The notes below the pieces were generated by a model. It saw nothing but the letters and a program-made list of their open reading frames with translations, did not search any database and was not told the origin of the DNA. This document shows positions 1 through 9,233 of a stretch of 64,000 nt of DNA, piece after piece. The stretch's first letter is position 1; every line of letters begins with the position of its first letter. The position numbers and the translations under genes were made by a program. The DNA comes from Bacteroidota bacterium (GTDB taxonomy: Bacteria > Bacteroidota > Bacteroidia > NS11-12g > UBA955), in the NCBI GenBank assembly GCA_947496065.1, contig CANMBF010000002.1, positions 1-64,000 of the forward strand, in the 5' to 3' direction.

Positions 1-51
1 GCTGTGAAGGCAGTATTTGTTATAGATATAGAGTTTGCGATTCCAAAGTAA
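1..51 (+). CDS. Possible C-terminal end of an upstream gene (partial)
   Basis: Reading from the first base, one frame stays open for sixteen codons and ends at a TAA at 49-51. The visible residues end in DIEFAIPK. Only the tail is in the window, so no family can be named. The codons look plausible for coding, but a stretch this short can be open by chance. It would run in the same direction as the permease that follows. Confidence 0.3.
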   Translation, partial: AVKAVFVIDIEFAIPK

Positions 52-147
52 TTGTTTTAATTTTTAAAATTAATCCTTCGGTCTTAAGCTATCGACTTGT
101 TTTATTGCAAAAAAAGTTTATTATTGAACCTTAATATAATTTATAAA

Positions 148-1791
148 ATGTCAATCTGGAAAAGAAAACCACTAACGCAATTGCTAAATGAAGCCATGGA
201 CTCTGAAAAGGGCTTAAAGAAAACCTTAACAGCCCCAGGATTAGTTGCTTTGGGCATAGGCGCAATTATAGGAGCTGGATTATTTTCAATTACTGGTCTT
301 GCCGCCTCTATGAATGCCGGCCCAGCCATTACCATTTCATTTCTTGTAGCAGCTTTTGGTTGTATTTTCGCAGGTTTGTGCTACGCCGAATTTTCTTCCA
401 TGATTCCGGTAGCAGGAAGCGCCTACACTTATTCATTTGCCACCATGGGTGAATTCATTGCTTGGATTATTGGTTGGGATTTGGTTTTAGAATATGCTGT
501 CGGTGCTGCAACGGTTTCCATCAGCTGGTCCAGATACTTAGGTAAATTCTTGGGAGGGTATGGCATACATATCAACGATGCCTTTATGTTATCTCCATTT
601 GAGGGAGGTATTATCAATATTCCTGCTGTTCTAATCGTTATGTTTATGTCTCTTATTTTAATGCGTGGAACGCAAGAGTCTGCATTTGTTAATGGTATTA
701 TTGTGTTGCTTAAAGTTACTGTTGTTTTGGTTTTTATAGCCGTTGGATGGCAATATATTAGACCTGAGAACTACATTCCTTACATCCCGCCTAACACAGG
801 CACATTTGGCGAATTTGGATTTTCAGGTATCATTAGGGCAGCCGCTATTGTGTTTTTTGCATACATTGGTTTTGATGCCGTTTCAACTGCAGCACAGGAA
901 GCTAAAAACCCTAAACGGGATATGCCAATCGGAATTTTATTATCGTTAGGAATATGTACTATTCTTTATGTTCTTTTTGCCCACGTCATGACAGGTGTTG
1001 TAAATTATAAGGCATTTGCGGGACAGGATGGAATAGCACCCGTTGCTATCGCAGTTCAATCCATGGGATCAATGGATGCAACTGGAATGATAACACCTGC
1101 CTATCCATGGTTAAATAATGCTATTTTACTAGCTATTCTTGGTGGATACGCTTCGGTAATTTTGGTCATGTTAATGGGACAAAGCAGAGTATTTTTCTCA
1201 ATGAGTAAAGATGGCTTGATGCCAAAAGTATTCTCAGAGGTGCATTCAAAATTCAGAACACCTGCCAAAAACAATTTGCTATTTATGATTATAGTGAGTT
1301 TATTCGCTGCATTTGTTCCTGCAAGGGTTGTTGGAGAAATGACAAGTATTGGAACACTCTTCGCCTTTATTTTAGTTTGCATAGGCGTATTGATTATGCG
1401 CAAAAAAATGCCTGATGCCCCAAGGGCTTTCAGAACACCTTTGGTTCCATTTGTGCCGATTGCAGGGGTACTTGTTTGTCTATTCATGATGGTATTTTTG
1501 CCACTAGATACTTGGATTCGATTAATTGTATGGATGATGATTGGATTTGATTTTTATTTATTCTATGGTATGAAAAATAGCTTATTAAACAAAGGTCAAT
1601 TTTCCCTTAAGAGTTACAAAACAGTTGCTGGTTCAGGTTTAGGCATGGTAGTGGCGCTTATTGCTGTTTCTTATCTCCAGCACATGGACCCCAATGCAAA
1701 TGATACTTTCCTTTTCAATTTCTCTATAATTTTCGCGCTCTTACATGCGATTGTCTATATTTATAGCTACAGAAAAGGCAGAAATTTATAA
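148..1791 (+). CDS. APC-superfamily amino acid permease (cationic amino acid transporter type)
   Basis: A cytoplasmic-membrane transporter that probably imports or exchanges amino acids. The protein has about 547 residues and roughly 12-14 hydrophobic helices. The first helix carries the family signature GIGAIIGAGLFSITG, the unwound substrate-binding segment of the APC fold. The stretch FFAYIGFDAVSTAAQEAKNP in the middle is typical of the CAT/YfnA branch. I chose the ATG at 148 (MSIWKRKPL), because the open frame back to 97 adds a lysine-rich stretch not expected in the family. The gene appears to stand alone. The substrate cannot be read from the sequence; cationic amino acids are the usual guess for this branch. 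Confidence 0.88.
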   Translation: MSIWKRKPLTQLLNEAMDSEKGLKKTLTAPGLVALGIGAIIGAGLFSITGLAASMNAGPAITISFLVAAFGCIFAGLCYAEFSSMIPVAGSAYTYSFATMGEFIAWIIGWDLVLEYAVGAATVSISWSRYLGKFLGGYGIHINDAFMLSPFEGGIINIPAVLIVMFMSLILMRGTQESAFVNGIIVLLKVTVVLVFIAVGWQYIRPENYIPYIPPNTGTFGEFGFSGIIRAAAIVFFAYIGFDAVSTAAQEAKNPKRDMPIGILLSLGICTILYVLFAHVMTGVVNYKAFAGQDGIAPVAIAVQSMGSMDATGMITPAYPWLNNAILLAILGGYASVILVMLMGQSRVFFSMSKDGLMPKVFSEVHSKFRTPAKNNLLFMIIVSLFAAFVPARVVGEMTSIGTLFAFILVCIGVLIMRKKMPDAPRAFRTPLVPFVPIAGVLVCLFMMVFLPLDTWIRLIVWMMIGFDFYLFYGMKNSLLNKGQFSLKSYKTVAGSGLGMVVALIAVSYLQHMDPNANDTFLFNFSIIFALLHAIVYIYSYRKGRNL

Positions 1792-1864
1792 TTGGTTTAA
1801 TAGCTCAAATAAGTAATTGTGACGAATCCTTATTAGATGTGATAAGGATAGCAATAAATTAGCA

Positions 1865-1896
1865 GGCGTTCTTTTTGGAACAATTAATTGAACGCC
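1865..1896 (+). terminator. Weak hairpin downstream of the permease
   Basis: A seven-base inverted repeat (GGCGTTC at 1865-1871, GAACGCC at 1890-1896) with an 18-base loop lies between the convergent permease and exporter genes. There is no clean T tract after it, so a role as terminator is only a guess from its position. Confidence 0.3.
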
Positions 1897-1936
1897 ATGG
1901 TTTGAAGGTTAAATAATTTATCTGATGACAAAACCA

Positions 1937-4294
1937 TCAATCCTCGTTATCATCTTCAGGATCAATTTCTATCAAGGTTACACCCAACTCCTGTTTTGCA
2001 TTGATACTCTTCTCTAGCGATAACAAGATACTTGGCAAAAGCAAAAGATTCATAAACATACCAAAGATTAATGAAAGGCTAGTCAGTACACCTAAAGCCA
2101 CCGTACCCCCAAAATTGGACGCCGCAAATATGATAAAACCTGCAAACAAGGCCACAGCAGTATAGATAATACTTGGGCCAGCCTCCATCATGCTTTCAGG
2201 TATGGCCAATTTCATATCCCAATTGTTCTTTTTCAAAGAATGTCTGTATTTTGCTAAGTAGTGAATTGTAAAATCGACTACAATACCATAAGCGATACTA
2301 AAAATAATAATGGTAGATGGTTTTAGGCGTATGCCAAAAAAGCCCATGATACCAAAGGTCATAATTAATGGAATTAAATTTGGTATCAACGAAATAACCA
2401 CCATGCGCCAACTAAAAAACAAAAAGGCCATCATCACAGAAATAATAATCAATGCAGATATCATACTCGTGATTAAGTTCTCAATTAAATAATCATTGCC
2501 TTTTAGAAATATAGCGCTAGTCCCTGTAATTTTAACATCATAATTCTCTTTCGGGAAAATGGAATCCATTTTTATTTGTACAGAATGCGTTAAAACCTTC
2601 ATTTTCTGAGAGCCAATATCTGCCATTTGCACGCTTATACGAGCAATGCGATAATTGCTATCCACCATTGATTTAATGATACTTGCACTGTGTTCCTGTT
2701 TTGGCAAATAATCAACAATATTGCTTATGTCAACCACATTGGGCACCCTGTAATAGCGCTCATCACCATTGTTCATCCCTTGGTTCGCAAATTTTAAAAT
2801 ATCGACTACTGACATTGGTTTTGAAAACTCTGGATAGGCATGTAATTCTTTCTCTAGACGGTTTATTTTTTGCAAGGTTGCGTAATCCTTCACGCCACCT
2901 TCTACTTTGGTATCTATTCTAATTTCAAAAGGCAAGGTCCCTTTCATATTCTTTTCAAAGAATTTTAAATCTTGATAAACTGGATCACTTTCAGGCAAAT
3001 CATCCACTACGTAACCTAAATTTTTAACCTTAAAGGATCCATAGATAGAAACTACCACCAATACAGTTGTAATGGCATAAATTGTTTTTCTTTTATTGTA
3101 GGTTAAATAAATGCAGTAGTCGAGCACCTTATTTAATCGCTTACCATCAAGGTGCTTGGTATGCTTTGGCTTAGGCGGTGGTAAATAACTGTATACAATG
3201 GGTATAAACACCAATGAAACCACATATACCAGCATAATGATGATACCCGAAACAATCGAAAACTGATCGAGCATTGCACTGCCTGAAAAACTGAATACCA
3301 TAAATCCCACCGCTGTTGTCACATTGGTTAGAAACAATGGCAAGCCATTCTTAGAAATCAAACGGGTAATGGCTTTCATTTTATTACCATGCGTTGTATA
3401 CTCTTGGTGGTATACATTTAGCAAATAAATACAATTTTGAACGCCTATGATCACCATGAGGGGCGGCAATATGCCTGTTAGGATGGTGATTTTGTAATCT
3501 AATATCGCCAAACATCCTAGCGTTGCAATGACTCCAACTATAACGACCACTATCGAAAGCAACACAGCACTCATAAAACGGAAAAACAGGAAAATAAAGA
3601 CAGCTGTAATTAAAATGGAAAGAAAGGTAAATATTTTTATTTCCTCTGCAACCTTTGAACTCATAATGGTGCGTACATAAGGCAATCCGCTAAAATGCAT
3701 CTTACAACTATGTTTCTTGCCAAATTGATTCGCCCTATCGGCAATCGATTTTACCAATGGAATTCTAGCTTTGCTATCTAATTCCTTCTTTTTTAGTGTT
3801 ACCGCAATAAGGGTAACATTGCTATCTGGGTTATAAAGCAAGCCATCGTAGAACTTCAATCTTGCGATGCTTCTGTGAAATGAATCAACTTCATCTTGGT
3901 TTTTAAAATGACCACTTAAAATGGGTTCAATCGTGAGTTTTTGCAAGGAATCGTTGCGAACCAGATTGTAGGCCTTCGCTAATGAAACAACCTTTTCTAC
4001 ACCAGGGGTGTGTTCTAAATCGTTACTTAGATCATACCAACCATTAAAAAAGTCTTTTTTGAAAATATCTTTACTCTGAACACCTATCACCAGTATATTA
4101 CCATCCTCACCAAATGTTTCTTTAAACTTTACATATTCGATAAAGTCAGGATCATCTTTCGGAATCACTTTAGCGAAATCATAGGTCATTTTTACCTTGG
4201 TAGCATAGAATCCAAATATTGCTGTAATGGCCAACAGAGAAATCAGCAACCAAAAGCGATTTCTAATACAGAAAGTTGATAGAGCACTCCACAT
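1937..4294 (-). CDS. RND-superfamily exporter of the MMPL/HAE3 type
   Basis: An integral membrane protein of about 785 residues, probably a proton-driven exporter of lipids or hydrophobic compounds. It has the two-fold RND layout: one N-terminal helix, a large extracytoplasmic domain, a block of five helices, then the same pattern again. Both helical blocks carry MMPL/sterol-sensing-like sequence, for example GILPPLMVIIGVQNCIY in the first and SIAYGIVVDFTIHY in the second. The ATG at 4294 (MWSALSTF) is preferred over the frame start at 4360, which would lie inside the terminator hairpin upstream. That terminator suggests its own transcript, separate from the TPR/PstS genes. No membrane-fusion or outer-membrane partner is adjacent, in line with the HAE3 group. 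The substrate is unknown. Confidence 0.85.
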   Translation of the reverse strand: MWSALSTFCIRNRFWLLISLLAITAIFGFYATKVKMTYDFAKVIPKDDPDFIEYVKFKETFGEDGNILVIGVQSKDIFKKDFFNGWYDLSNDLEHTPGVEKVVSLAKAYNLVRNDSLQKLTIEPILSGHFKNQDEVDSFHRSIARLKFYDGLLYNPDSNVTLIAVTLKKKELDSKARIPLVKSIADRANQFGKKHSCKMHFSGLPYVRTIMSSKVAEEIKIFTFLSILITAVFIFLFFRFMSAVLLSIVVVIVGVIATLGCLAILDYKITILTGILPPLMVIIGVQNCIYLLNVYHQEYTTHGNKMKAITRLISKNGLPLFLTNVTTAVGFMVFSFSGSAMLDQFSIVSGIIIMLVYVVSLVFIPIVYSYLPPPKPKHTKHLDGKRLNKVLDYCIYLTYNKRKTIYAITTVLVVVSIYGSFKVKNLGYVVDDLPESDPVYQDLKFFEKNMKGTLPFEIRIDTKVEGGVKDYATLQKINRLEKELHAYPEFSKPMSVVDILKFANQGMNNGDERYYRVPNVVDISNIVDYLPKQEHSASIIKSMVDSNYRIARISVQMADIGSQKMKVLTHSVQIKMDSIFPKENYDVKITGTSAIFLKGNDYLIENLITSMISALIIISVMMAFLFFSWRMVVISLIPNLIPLIMTFGIMGFFGIRLKPSTIIIFSIAYGIVVDFTIHYLAKYRHSLKKNNWDMKLAIPESMMEAGPSIIYTAVALFAGFIIFAASNFGGTVALGVLTSLSLIFGMFMNLLLLPSILLSLEKSINAKQELGVTLIEIDPEDDNED

Positions 4295-4351
4295 TTTGCG
4301 CAAAAATAAGCAAATCTTTACACCTCGTATAATTAAATTGTGGCCATAAAA

Positions 4352-4379
4352 AAAGACCAACCGATGTGGTTGGTCTTTT
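4352..4379 (-). terminator. Intrinsic terminator after the exb-tonB-pstS-TPR operon
   Basis: A perfect stem GACCAACC / GGTTGGTC with a five-base loop (about 4355-4375) is flanked by A and T runs on both sides, so it can act in either direction. On the minus strand it follows the TPR gene by about 40 bases and ends in a run of seven T. It separates that operon from the RND exporter gene. Confidence 0.8.
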
Positions 4380-4416
4380 CAAAATATTAAATGATTAGCA
4401 GTTATACTGCAAATCA

Positions 4417-5985
4417 CTACTTTAAACGTTTTATTTCATCCAAGGCCTTGGCATTATTTGGATCGATTTCTAATATCTTATTGAAGTTTTCTTTTGCTGT
4501 TACATTGTCTAATTGGGTAAGTGCCACAAATGCTAAGTAATTGTATGCACTTATTAGGTTCGCACGGTGTTTGCTTGGGTCGGCTGCTGTCAATTCAATA
4601 AATTTTTTATAGTGTACAATTGCAAATCCTTTTAAATTGGTTTTATCTTCTTGCTCAACATTCGCTTTCGCTCTCCATAAATAACCGTCTGGCGATTGGG
4701 GTTGCAGACTCACAAATTTAGAGAAGGCCGAATCAGCATTCACAAAATTACCACTGCTAAAGCAACTGCGACCCAAATAATAAAAATCTAGAGGAGTAGG
4801 CGATTTTTGCTTCATTTCGGTGCGTTTTTTATAGGCTAAGGCCGACTGCTTATAGCGCTTTGCATTGAACAATACTTTTGCATATTCAGATTGTAAATCG
4901 GCATCATTCGAATCCAATTCAACAGCCTTACCGAAATAATTCATGGCATTTGAAGTATCGGCATTTCCAGTTGAAATTCTGCCAGAATAGATGTAATCCA
5001 AAGTAATTAATTTTGATTTTTCACAGTACTTCCAAAAATTGGTCATGGCAACTTTGGCTTCTTTCATTTTCTTAACTTCACAATTACTGTAGGCCAATAA
5101 TCTATAATAAATAAAATTGGTAGTATCTTGCTTCGAAAATTTAGACACTTCGTCGACAGCTTTTTGGTATTCTTTTAATTGGAATAAGAACCCACCGTAA
5201 GTTGCTTTGGCGCGACTATCATTATTATTCAAGTCGAGGTACTTTTTAAATTCTGCTGTAGCCTTTTCATAGCTTTTAGTAAGGTAATACAATTCACCTA
5301 GTTCCTTGTGAACAAAATCGTAGTTCGCATTGATAGCATTGGCTTTTTCTAAAAATTCAATGGCTTTGGTATAATTTGTAGAAGAATAAAATAATCGTCC
5401 AATTTTAATTAACGCCATCAAGTTATCGGCATTTTTATCGGTTACCTCTTCGTATTTCGACATGGCCTTGCCACCCTCGTGTTGATCTAATAAGTTATCG
5501 CCTAATGCCAATTTGTAGAAATCTACATCTGGCGCTGATAGTGAAGCTTGTTCAAAATAAACTTGGTAGTCTTGTGGTGCAGTGGCTTTGGGTTGGTAAC
5601 TTAAAAAACCAGCTTGGTAAAATACCTCAGCATCCTTTTTTTTGCTAATGCTTATAGCCTTCTCAATAAAGCCTTTCACTACAATTTTATCGGCATGGTT
5701 AAGAATGGCCATTCTCGCTTTGGCAATATGCGCATAGGCATCTGTGCCCAGTTCTGCTTTTTGGTAAAATACTTTTGCAGAATCCATTTCATCCAATTTT
5801 AAATACGCATTGCCTAAATACAAATTTAATTGCGCGCTAGGCTGAGTTTTATTAATATTTAATAAACTTTGTTTAGCCGCTTTGAAATTTTCATTCTGAA
5901 TATCGGCTTTCACTTGCTCTATACTTTGAGCTCTAATACAATTAGCAAAAGTGATTGCTAAAATCAATGTTAGTATATTTTTCAT
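4417..5985 (-). CDS. Secreted tetratricopeptide repeat protein
   Basis: A 522-residue protein with a signal peptide (cleavage likely after NCIRAQS). The rest is an almost unbroken array of TPR-like helices, with recognisable units such as LIKIGRLFYSSTNYTKAIEFLEKANAI and a final ENFNKILEIDPNNAKALDEI repeat. It probably acts as a periplasmic protein-binding scaffold. It is the last gene of the minus-strand run ExbB-ExbD-ExbD-TonB-small protein-PstS-like lipoprotein, with two bases between it and the PstS-like gene, so they are almost certainly co-transcribed. This gene order recurs in Bacteroidota. The partner of the scaffold is not known; the PstS-like lipoprotein and TonB are the obvious candidates. 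Confidence 0.85.
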   Translation of the reverse strand: MKNILTLILAITFANCIRAQSIEQVKADIQNENFKAAKQSLLNINKTQPSAQLNLYLGNAYLKLDEMDSAKVFYQKAELGTDAYAHIAKARMAILNHADKIVVKGFIEKAISISKKKDAEVFYQAGFLSYQPKATAPQDYQVYFEQASLSAPDVDFYKLALGDNLLDQHEGGKAMSKYEEVTDKNADNLMALIKIGRLFYSSTNYTKAIEFLEKANAINANYDFVHKELGELYYLTKSYEKATAEFKKYLDLNNNDSRAKATYGGFLFQLKEYQKAVDEVSKFSKQDTTNFIYYRLLAYSNCEVKKMKEAKVAMTNFWKYCEKSKLITLDYIYSGRISTGNADTSNAMNYFGKAVELDSNDADLQSEYAKVLFNAKRYKQSALAYKKRTEMKQKSPTPLDFYYLGRSCFSSGNFVNADSAFSKFVSLQPQSPDGYLWRAKANVEQEDKTNLKGFAIVHYKKFIELTAADPSKHRANLISAYNYLAFVALTQLDNVTAKENFNKILEIDPNNAKALDEIKRLK

Positions 5986-5987
5986 TT

Positions 5988-6902
5988 TTAATTCGTGTTA
6001 ACTATTACCTCGCGCGTTGGAAAAATTGCTGGCACCATGCCACATTTTAAAAACAATCTCTGCGCTTTCGGTTTGAATATATAATTTACAAAAGTTGTGC
6101 CCGATTTTTTTTCCATGTTGCAGTTCAACAATACAACGGGCATGATATAGGGGTATTCCTTAGTGGTAATGCTTTCTTGACTAGGATTTATGGTTAATTC
6201 TCTATTCGAGGAATCACTATATTTTACAGACAAAACTTTCAATCCCTTTAACATGTCAATGGTCGATTGCGCTTCAATATCGGCAATGTATGAAAAAGGT
6301 ATAATACCAATCGAATATTTATCAGATTTCAGAAAACGCAACAAATCGTTAAGTCTATTTTTCGAAAAAGCATTAGAAAGTTGCTTATCATTGAGTGCAT
6401 AGTATGATCTAAAATAGGGAATGGCTTGGCAATTGTTATTCTCAAAAACAAATTGGTAATCTTTGATATGACCATTAATAAAATAGTCTTTTACTTCCTT
6501 AGCATACAGAACATCTCTTGTATGGTGTGTATTTGCTATGAAAACAAATGCATCGTGCGCAATCACATATTCTTTTGGTAAAAAATCTTCCTTTTTTTGA
6601 AAGAATTGTTTCTCATTCTCGGTTAATTTTCTTTGCAATACGGCACAGCTAACGTCATTGTTGATCAGGGCCTTTAATATAGAAGCTTCCTGCAAATACT
6701 TAAGTTGGATAATTGGATTGATATGATCGTTTTCGTAGGCCTTGCGTTGCTCATTAATAAGTATGGCAAGACTCGTATCCACATATATTTGGAGCGTATC
6801 CTTGAGCGGGTTAGCCGTGTGCTTTTGTGAATTGTTATTACATCCTACAAAAGTATACAGCGCTAAAATACTAAACAGCAAGGTTAAGCCTTTACTCTTC
6901 AT
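5988..6902 (-). CDS. PstS-like substrate-binding lipoprotein
   Basis: A 304-residue lipoprotein: the N-terminus has a hydrophobic stretch ending in the lipobox-like TFVGC. The body resembles type II periplasmic phosphate-binding proteins (PBP-like/PstS): IYVDTSLAILINEQRKAYE at the start, a VIAHDAFVFIAN strand in the middle, and GIIPFSYIAD near the ligand cleft. No pst ABC transporter genes are nearby. It lies inside a TonB-ExbBD cluster, so delivery to a TonB-linked system or a sensing role is more likely than ordinary phosphate import. The start overlaps the end of the preceding small gene by 11 bases, which suggests coupled translation. Family assignment is fairly secure; the ligand is unknown. 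Confidence 0.75.
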   Translation of the reverse strand: MKSKGLTLLFSILALYTFVGCNNNSQKHTANPLKDTLQIYVDTSLAILINEQRKAYENDHINPIIQLKYLQEASILKALINNDVSCAVLQRKLTENEKQFFQKKEDFLPKEYVIAHDAFVFIANTHHTRDVLYAKEVKDYFINGHIKDYQFVFENNNCQAIPYFRSYYALNDKQLSNAFSKNRLNDLLRFLKSDKYSIGIIPFSYIADIEAQSTIDMLKGLKVLSVKYSDSSNRELTINPSQESITTKEYPYIMPVVLLNCNMEKKSGTTFVNYIFKPKAQRLFLKCGMVPAIFPTREVIVNTN

Positions 6903-7113
6903 TTCTTAATTCTGCTTTAAAATCTTGAAATGTTCTCAATAAACGATAAGAACCATACAGTAATAATAAAATACAATAGAGCCCTTTCATGTTATTCTCG
7001 CCCTGGAAATCGAGAACTTTAGAAAAATAAAGAATGAAAGAAAAACTTATAAATAAAAGATAGATGGCAAACTTGAAGAGATAAGCAGGGTATTCGATTA
7101 ATTTTTTAAACAC
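6892..7113 (-). CDS. Small membrane protein in the tonB operon
   Basis: A 73-residue protein with two hydrophobic helices (about residues 12-32 and 43-60) and a charged C-terminal tail ending in RNEE. The start appears to be GTG at 7113. It sits between tonB and the pstS-like gene, 19 bases after tonB, and overlaps the next gene by 11 bases. I do not recognise a named family. Similar short two-helix proteins are common at this position in Bacteroidota, which supports it as a real gene. Confidence 0.65.
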   Translation of the reverse strand: MFKKLIEYPAYLFKFAIYLLFISFSFILYFSKVLDFQGENNMKGLYCILLLLYGSYRLLRTFQDFKAELRNEE

Positions 7114-7132
7114 GTTTCAATCAATATAATGC

Positions 7133-7939
7133 TTACTCGATGGTAAACTCAATTGGAATCTCGCATCTGACACTCACTGAAACACCATTTTGTTTACCTG
7201 CTTTAAACTTGGTTAATTTTCTAACCACCTTAATCGCTTCGGTATCCAATTTATTGTGTCCAGAACTTCTTCCTACTTTCACATCTTCCACTTTCCCATC
7301 GCCTGTTACAACAAAGTAAACAGTTACCACACCAGTTACACCAACATCATATTCTTCGGGTGGATAAACAAGGTTCTCTGAAAGAAAATCATCTAAGGCA
7401 GATTGTCCGCCAATGTATTCTGGCATTTGCTCAACACGTTCATAGATTTTATTCCTATCGACACCATCGCCAGTTACTTGCGTAACGATTGGTGGCGGTT
7501 CGTCGGTCTCTGGAGCGTCAATATTTTTATCACCAATATCCTTGTTATCTAATTCTGTAATAGTTGGCGGTGGTGGCTCATCAACTTCCTCTTTCTTCAC
7601 GGCTTCCATTTCAAGGAACCTTGCTGTTGGGCGCAATACAGGTTCAACAGGTGGCGGCGGTGGTGGTGGTGGCTCATCTGGTTTAATAGAGGGTGGTGCC
7701 ACCAAAGTAAGCACCGTGGTATCACTTTGCTCTTCGGCTGCAGCAATAAATAGGCCCAATTTACTTACAATTTTGGGTGTAAACATACTAAATACAAATA
7801 CAAATATGCTTATGCCTAGCGCCTTCATCAGGTGCTTCTCATATAACTTTCTCAATACATAGGCGCCATAGTTTTTGTTCCTTGAATCAAAAACAATGTC
7901 GTCCATCGACTGATTGTGGTAATCTAATTTAACATCCAT
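7133..7939 (-). CDS. tonB: TonB-family energy transducer
   Basis: A 268-residue protein that couples the inner-membrane proton gradient, through ExbB/ExbD, to outer-membrane receptors. The N-terminal 35 residues are cytoplasmic and carry the Bacteroidota motif DSRNKNYGAYVLRKLYEKH. One membrane helix follows (about 38-56), then a rigid proline-rich periplasmic span (DEPPPPPPPPVEP near residue 90, with further PPPP runs). The C-terminal TonB domain (about 175-268) contains YPPEEYDVGVTGVVTVYFVV and ends in RCEIPIEFTIE. The gene sits directly downstream of exbB and two exbD genes. At least one TonB-dependent receptor is encoded at 54.8 kb in this window. Confidence 0.93.
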   Translation of the reverse strand: MDVKLDYHNQSMDDIVFDSRNKNYGAYVLRKLYEKHLMKALGISIFVFVFSMFTPKIVSKLGLFIAAAEEQSDTTVLTLVAPPSIKPDEPPPPPPPPVEPVLRPTARFLEMEAVKKEEVDEPPPPTITELDNKDIGDKNIDAPETDEPPPIVTQVTGDGVDRNKIYERVEQMPEYIGGQSALDDFLSENLVYPPEEYDVGVTGVVTVYFVVTGDGKVEDVKVGRSSGHNKLDTEAIKVVRKLTKFKAGKQNGVSVSVRCEIPIEFTIE

Positions 7940-7987
7940 AACATTCTTTTTAACGGTTAATACAATTTGGTGATTAAAAGGTAAATA

Positions 7988-8557
7988 CTACAATCCATTA
8001 TTATTTACAACGGTTCCTTTACCACCATTTTTTATGGCTTCTAGCTCTGGTGGCTGAACATCTTGCATAGCATAACGTTTAATGCCTGTAATGTCCATCT
8101 CATCTAGCGCATCTACCATGTTCTCATAATTGGCATCATCGGTCGCTTTTATTATACAAATCATGGTATCCTTATTGCCATAGGTTCTTTCAAGTTTTTT
8201 CTGCTTCCAATAAATAATATCTCGAATGCCTTTTTCGTTGGCAAATACTGTTTTCTTAAGGTCACTGGCCACATCGCCTTCGTACCACCAAACAGCGTTG
8301 TCTTTATCTAAAATAATATTCAATAATAGCTCTTGATTAATTCTTACTTTATCATCAGGGGTCTCAGCTTTTTTAGGCATGTTTAACTCCATGGCATTGG
8401 GTTTATTCAATGTAGTGGTTAACATAAAAAAAGTAATTAGTAGAAATGCTAAGTCAACCATGGGTGTTAAATCCACCTTGGTAGACATTTTTTTGGAGCG
8501 GGTTTTCCCTCCATGTTTTTTCTTCCCTCCGCCTTCCGCGGTATTTAATTCTGCCAT
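7988..8557 (-). CDS. exbD: ExbD/TolR-family protein (second copy)
   Basis: A 189-residue ExbD-type protein. A lysine-rich cytoplasmic N-terminus leads into one membrane helix with the signature VDLTPMVDLAFLLITFFMLT; the aspartate in it is the expected proton carrier. The periplasmic part starts at about residue 55. It lies nine bases after the other exbD and ahead of tonB. The two ExbD proteins are clearly different (DLTPMVDLAF here, DMTAMCDVSF in the other), so they may form mixed dimers in the ExbB pore rather than being redundant copies. Confidence 0.93.
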   Translation of the reverse strand: MAELNTAEGGGKKKHGGKTRSKKMSTKVDLTPMVDLAFLLITFFMLTTTLNKPNAMELNMPKKAETPDDKVRINQELLLNIILDKDNAVWWYEGDVASDLKKTVFANEKGIRDIIYWKQKKLERTYGNKDTMICIIKATDDANYENMVDALDEMDITGIKRYAMQDVQPPELEAIKNGGKGTVVNNNGL

Positions 8558-8566
8558 TTTTAAATA

Positions 8567-9205
8567 TTACTTAGATTCGGTTGGTTCGGTTGGTTCATTG
8601 GTTGTGGCTACTGAGTTTCCAGAAAGGGTTGTAATTAAGTTAAACTTATGAATATCGGCCTTTTCGGTCAACGCATAAATTACCTTTTTAATCGACTTAA
8701 TGTTACTCACTTTATCTCCTTTTATAGCTACCTTCATTTTCTGATCGACATACCTTGTTTGCAACACCCATTCACCCAATTCACATTGTGCAGAATCCAT
8801 TGGAATTCCTTTTTGCTGATAGGCTTTGTACTGTTCTGGGTTGAGTGCTAAAACTTGGGGCATGTCTGCTAAAGAAAAACCAAACATATCAAGACCCATA
8901 AAAGCCTTTTTTTGATTTTGATCTAGTTTAATCTCAGGATGTAAGTTCAACATTCTTTCTAATAATTGCTCTCTATCTTCTCTCTTTGAAAGACTAAAGA
9001 ATGCTGTTCCTTCTTTAGAAACAGAGATGGTCATAACACCTTCCAATTTAATTTGAGAACGCGAATTTGGAATATCGATTGCCACGGCCTCTGCAGGTCG
9101 GAACTTTGAGGTGAGCATGAAAAAGGTGAGCAATAGAAACGACACATCGCACATGGCGGTCATATCTATTGAAGTACTTTTCCTTGGTATCTTAACTTTT
9201 GGCAT
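8567..9205 (-). CDS. exbD: ExbD/TolR-family protein (first copy)
   Basis: A 212-residue ExbD-type protein. It begins with a short basic segment (MPKVKIPRKSTS), then the membrane helix DMTAMCDVSFLLLTFFMLTS with the conserved aspartate, then a periplasmic domain longer than in classical ExbD. The extra length (about residues 75-150) carries an uncharacterised insert with LNPEQYKAYQQKGIPMDSAQ. It is followed nine bases later by the second exbD and preceded by exbB, so all three are in one operon. The family call is secure; what the insert does is unknown. Confidence 0.92.
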   Translation of the reverse strand: MPKVKIPRKSTSIDMTAMCDVSFLLLTFFMLTSKFRPAEAVAIDIPNSRSQIKLEGVMTISVSKEGTAFFSLSKREDREQLLERMLNLHPEIKLDQNQKKAFMGLDMFGFSLADMPQVLALNPEQYKAYQQKGIPMDSAQCELGEWVLQTRYVDQKMKVAIKGDKVSNIKSIKKVIYALTEKADIHKFNLITTLSGNSVATTNEPTEPTESK

Positions 9206-9233
9206 AGCTTTATATAATATTGCCTTAGGTTAA

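Noticed and set aside
7542-7862. 106-codon open frame opposite tonB with glycine runs
   Set aside because: It is the complement of the proline-rich part of TonB; the glycines come from reversed proline codons.
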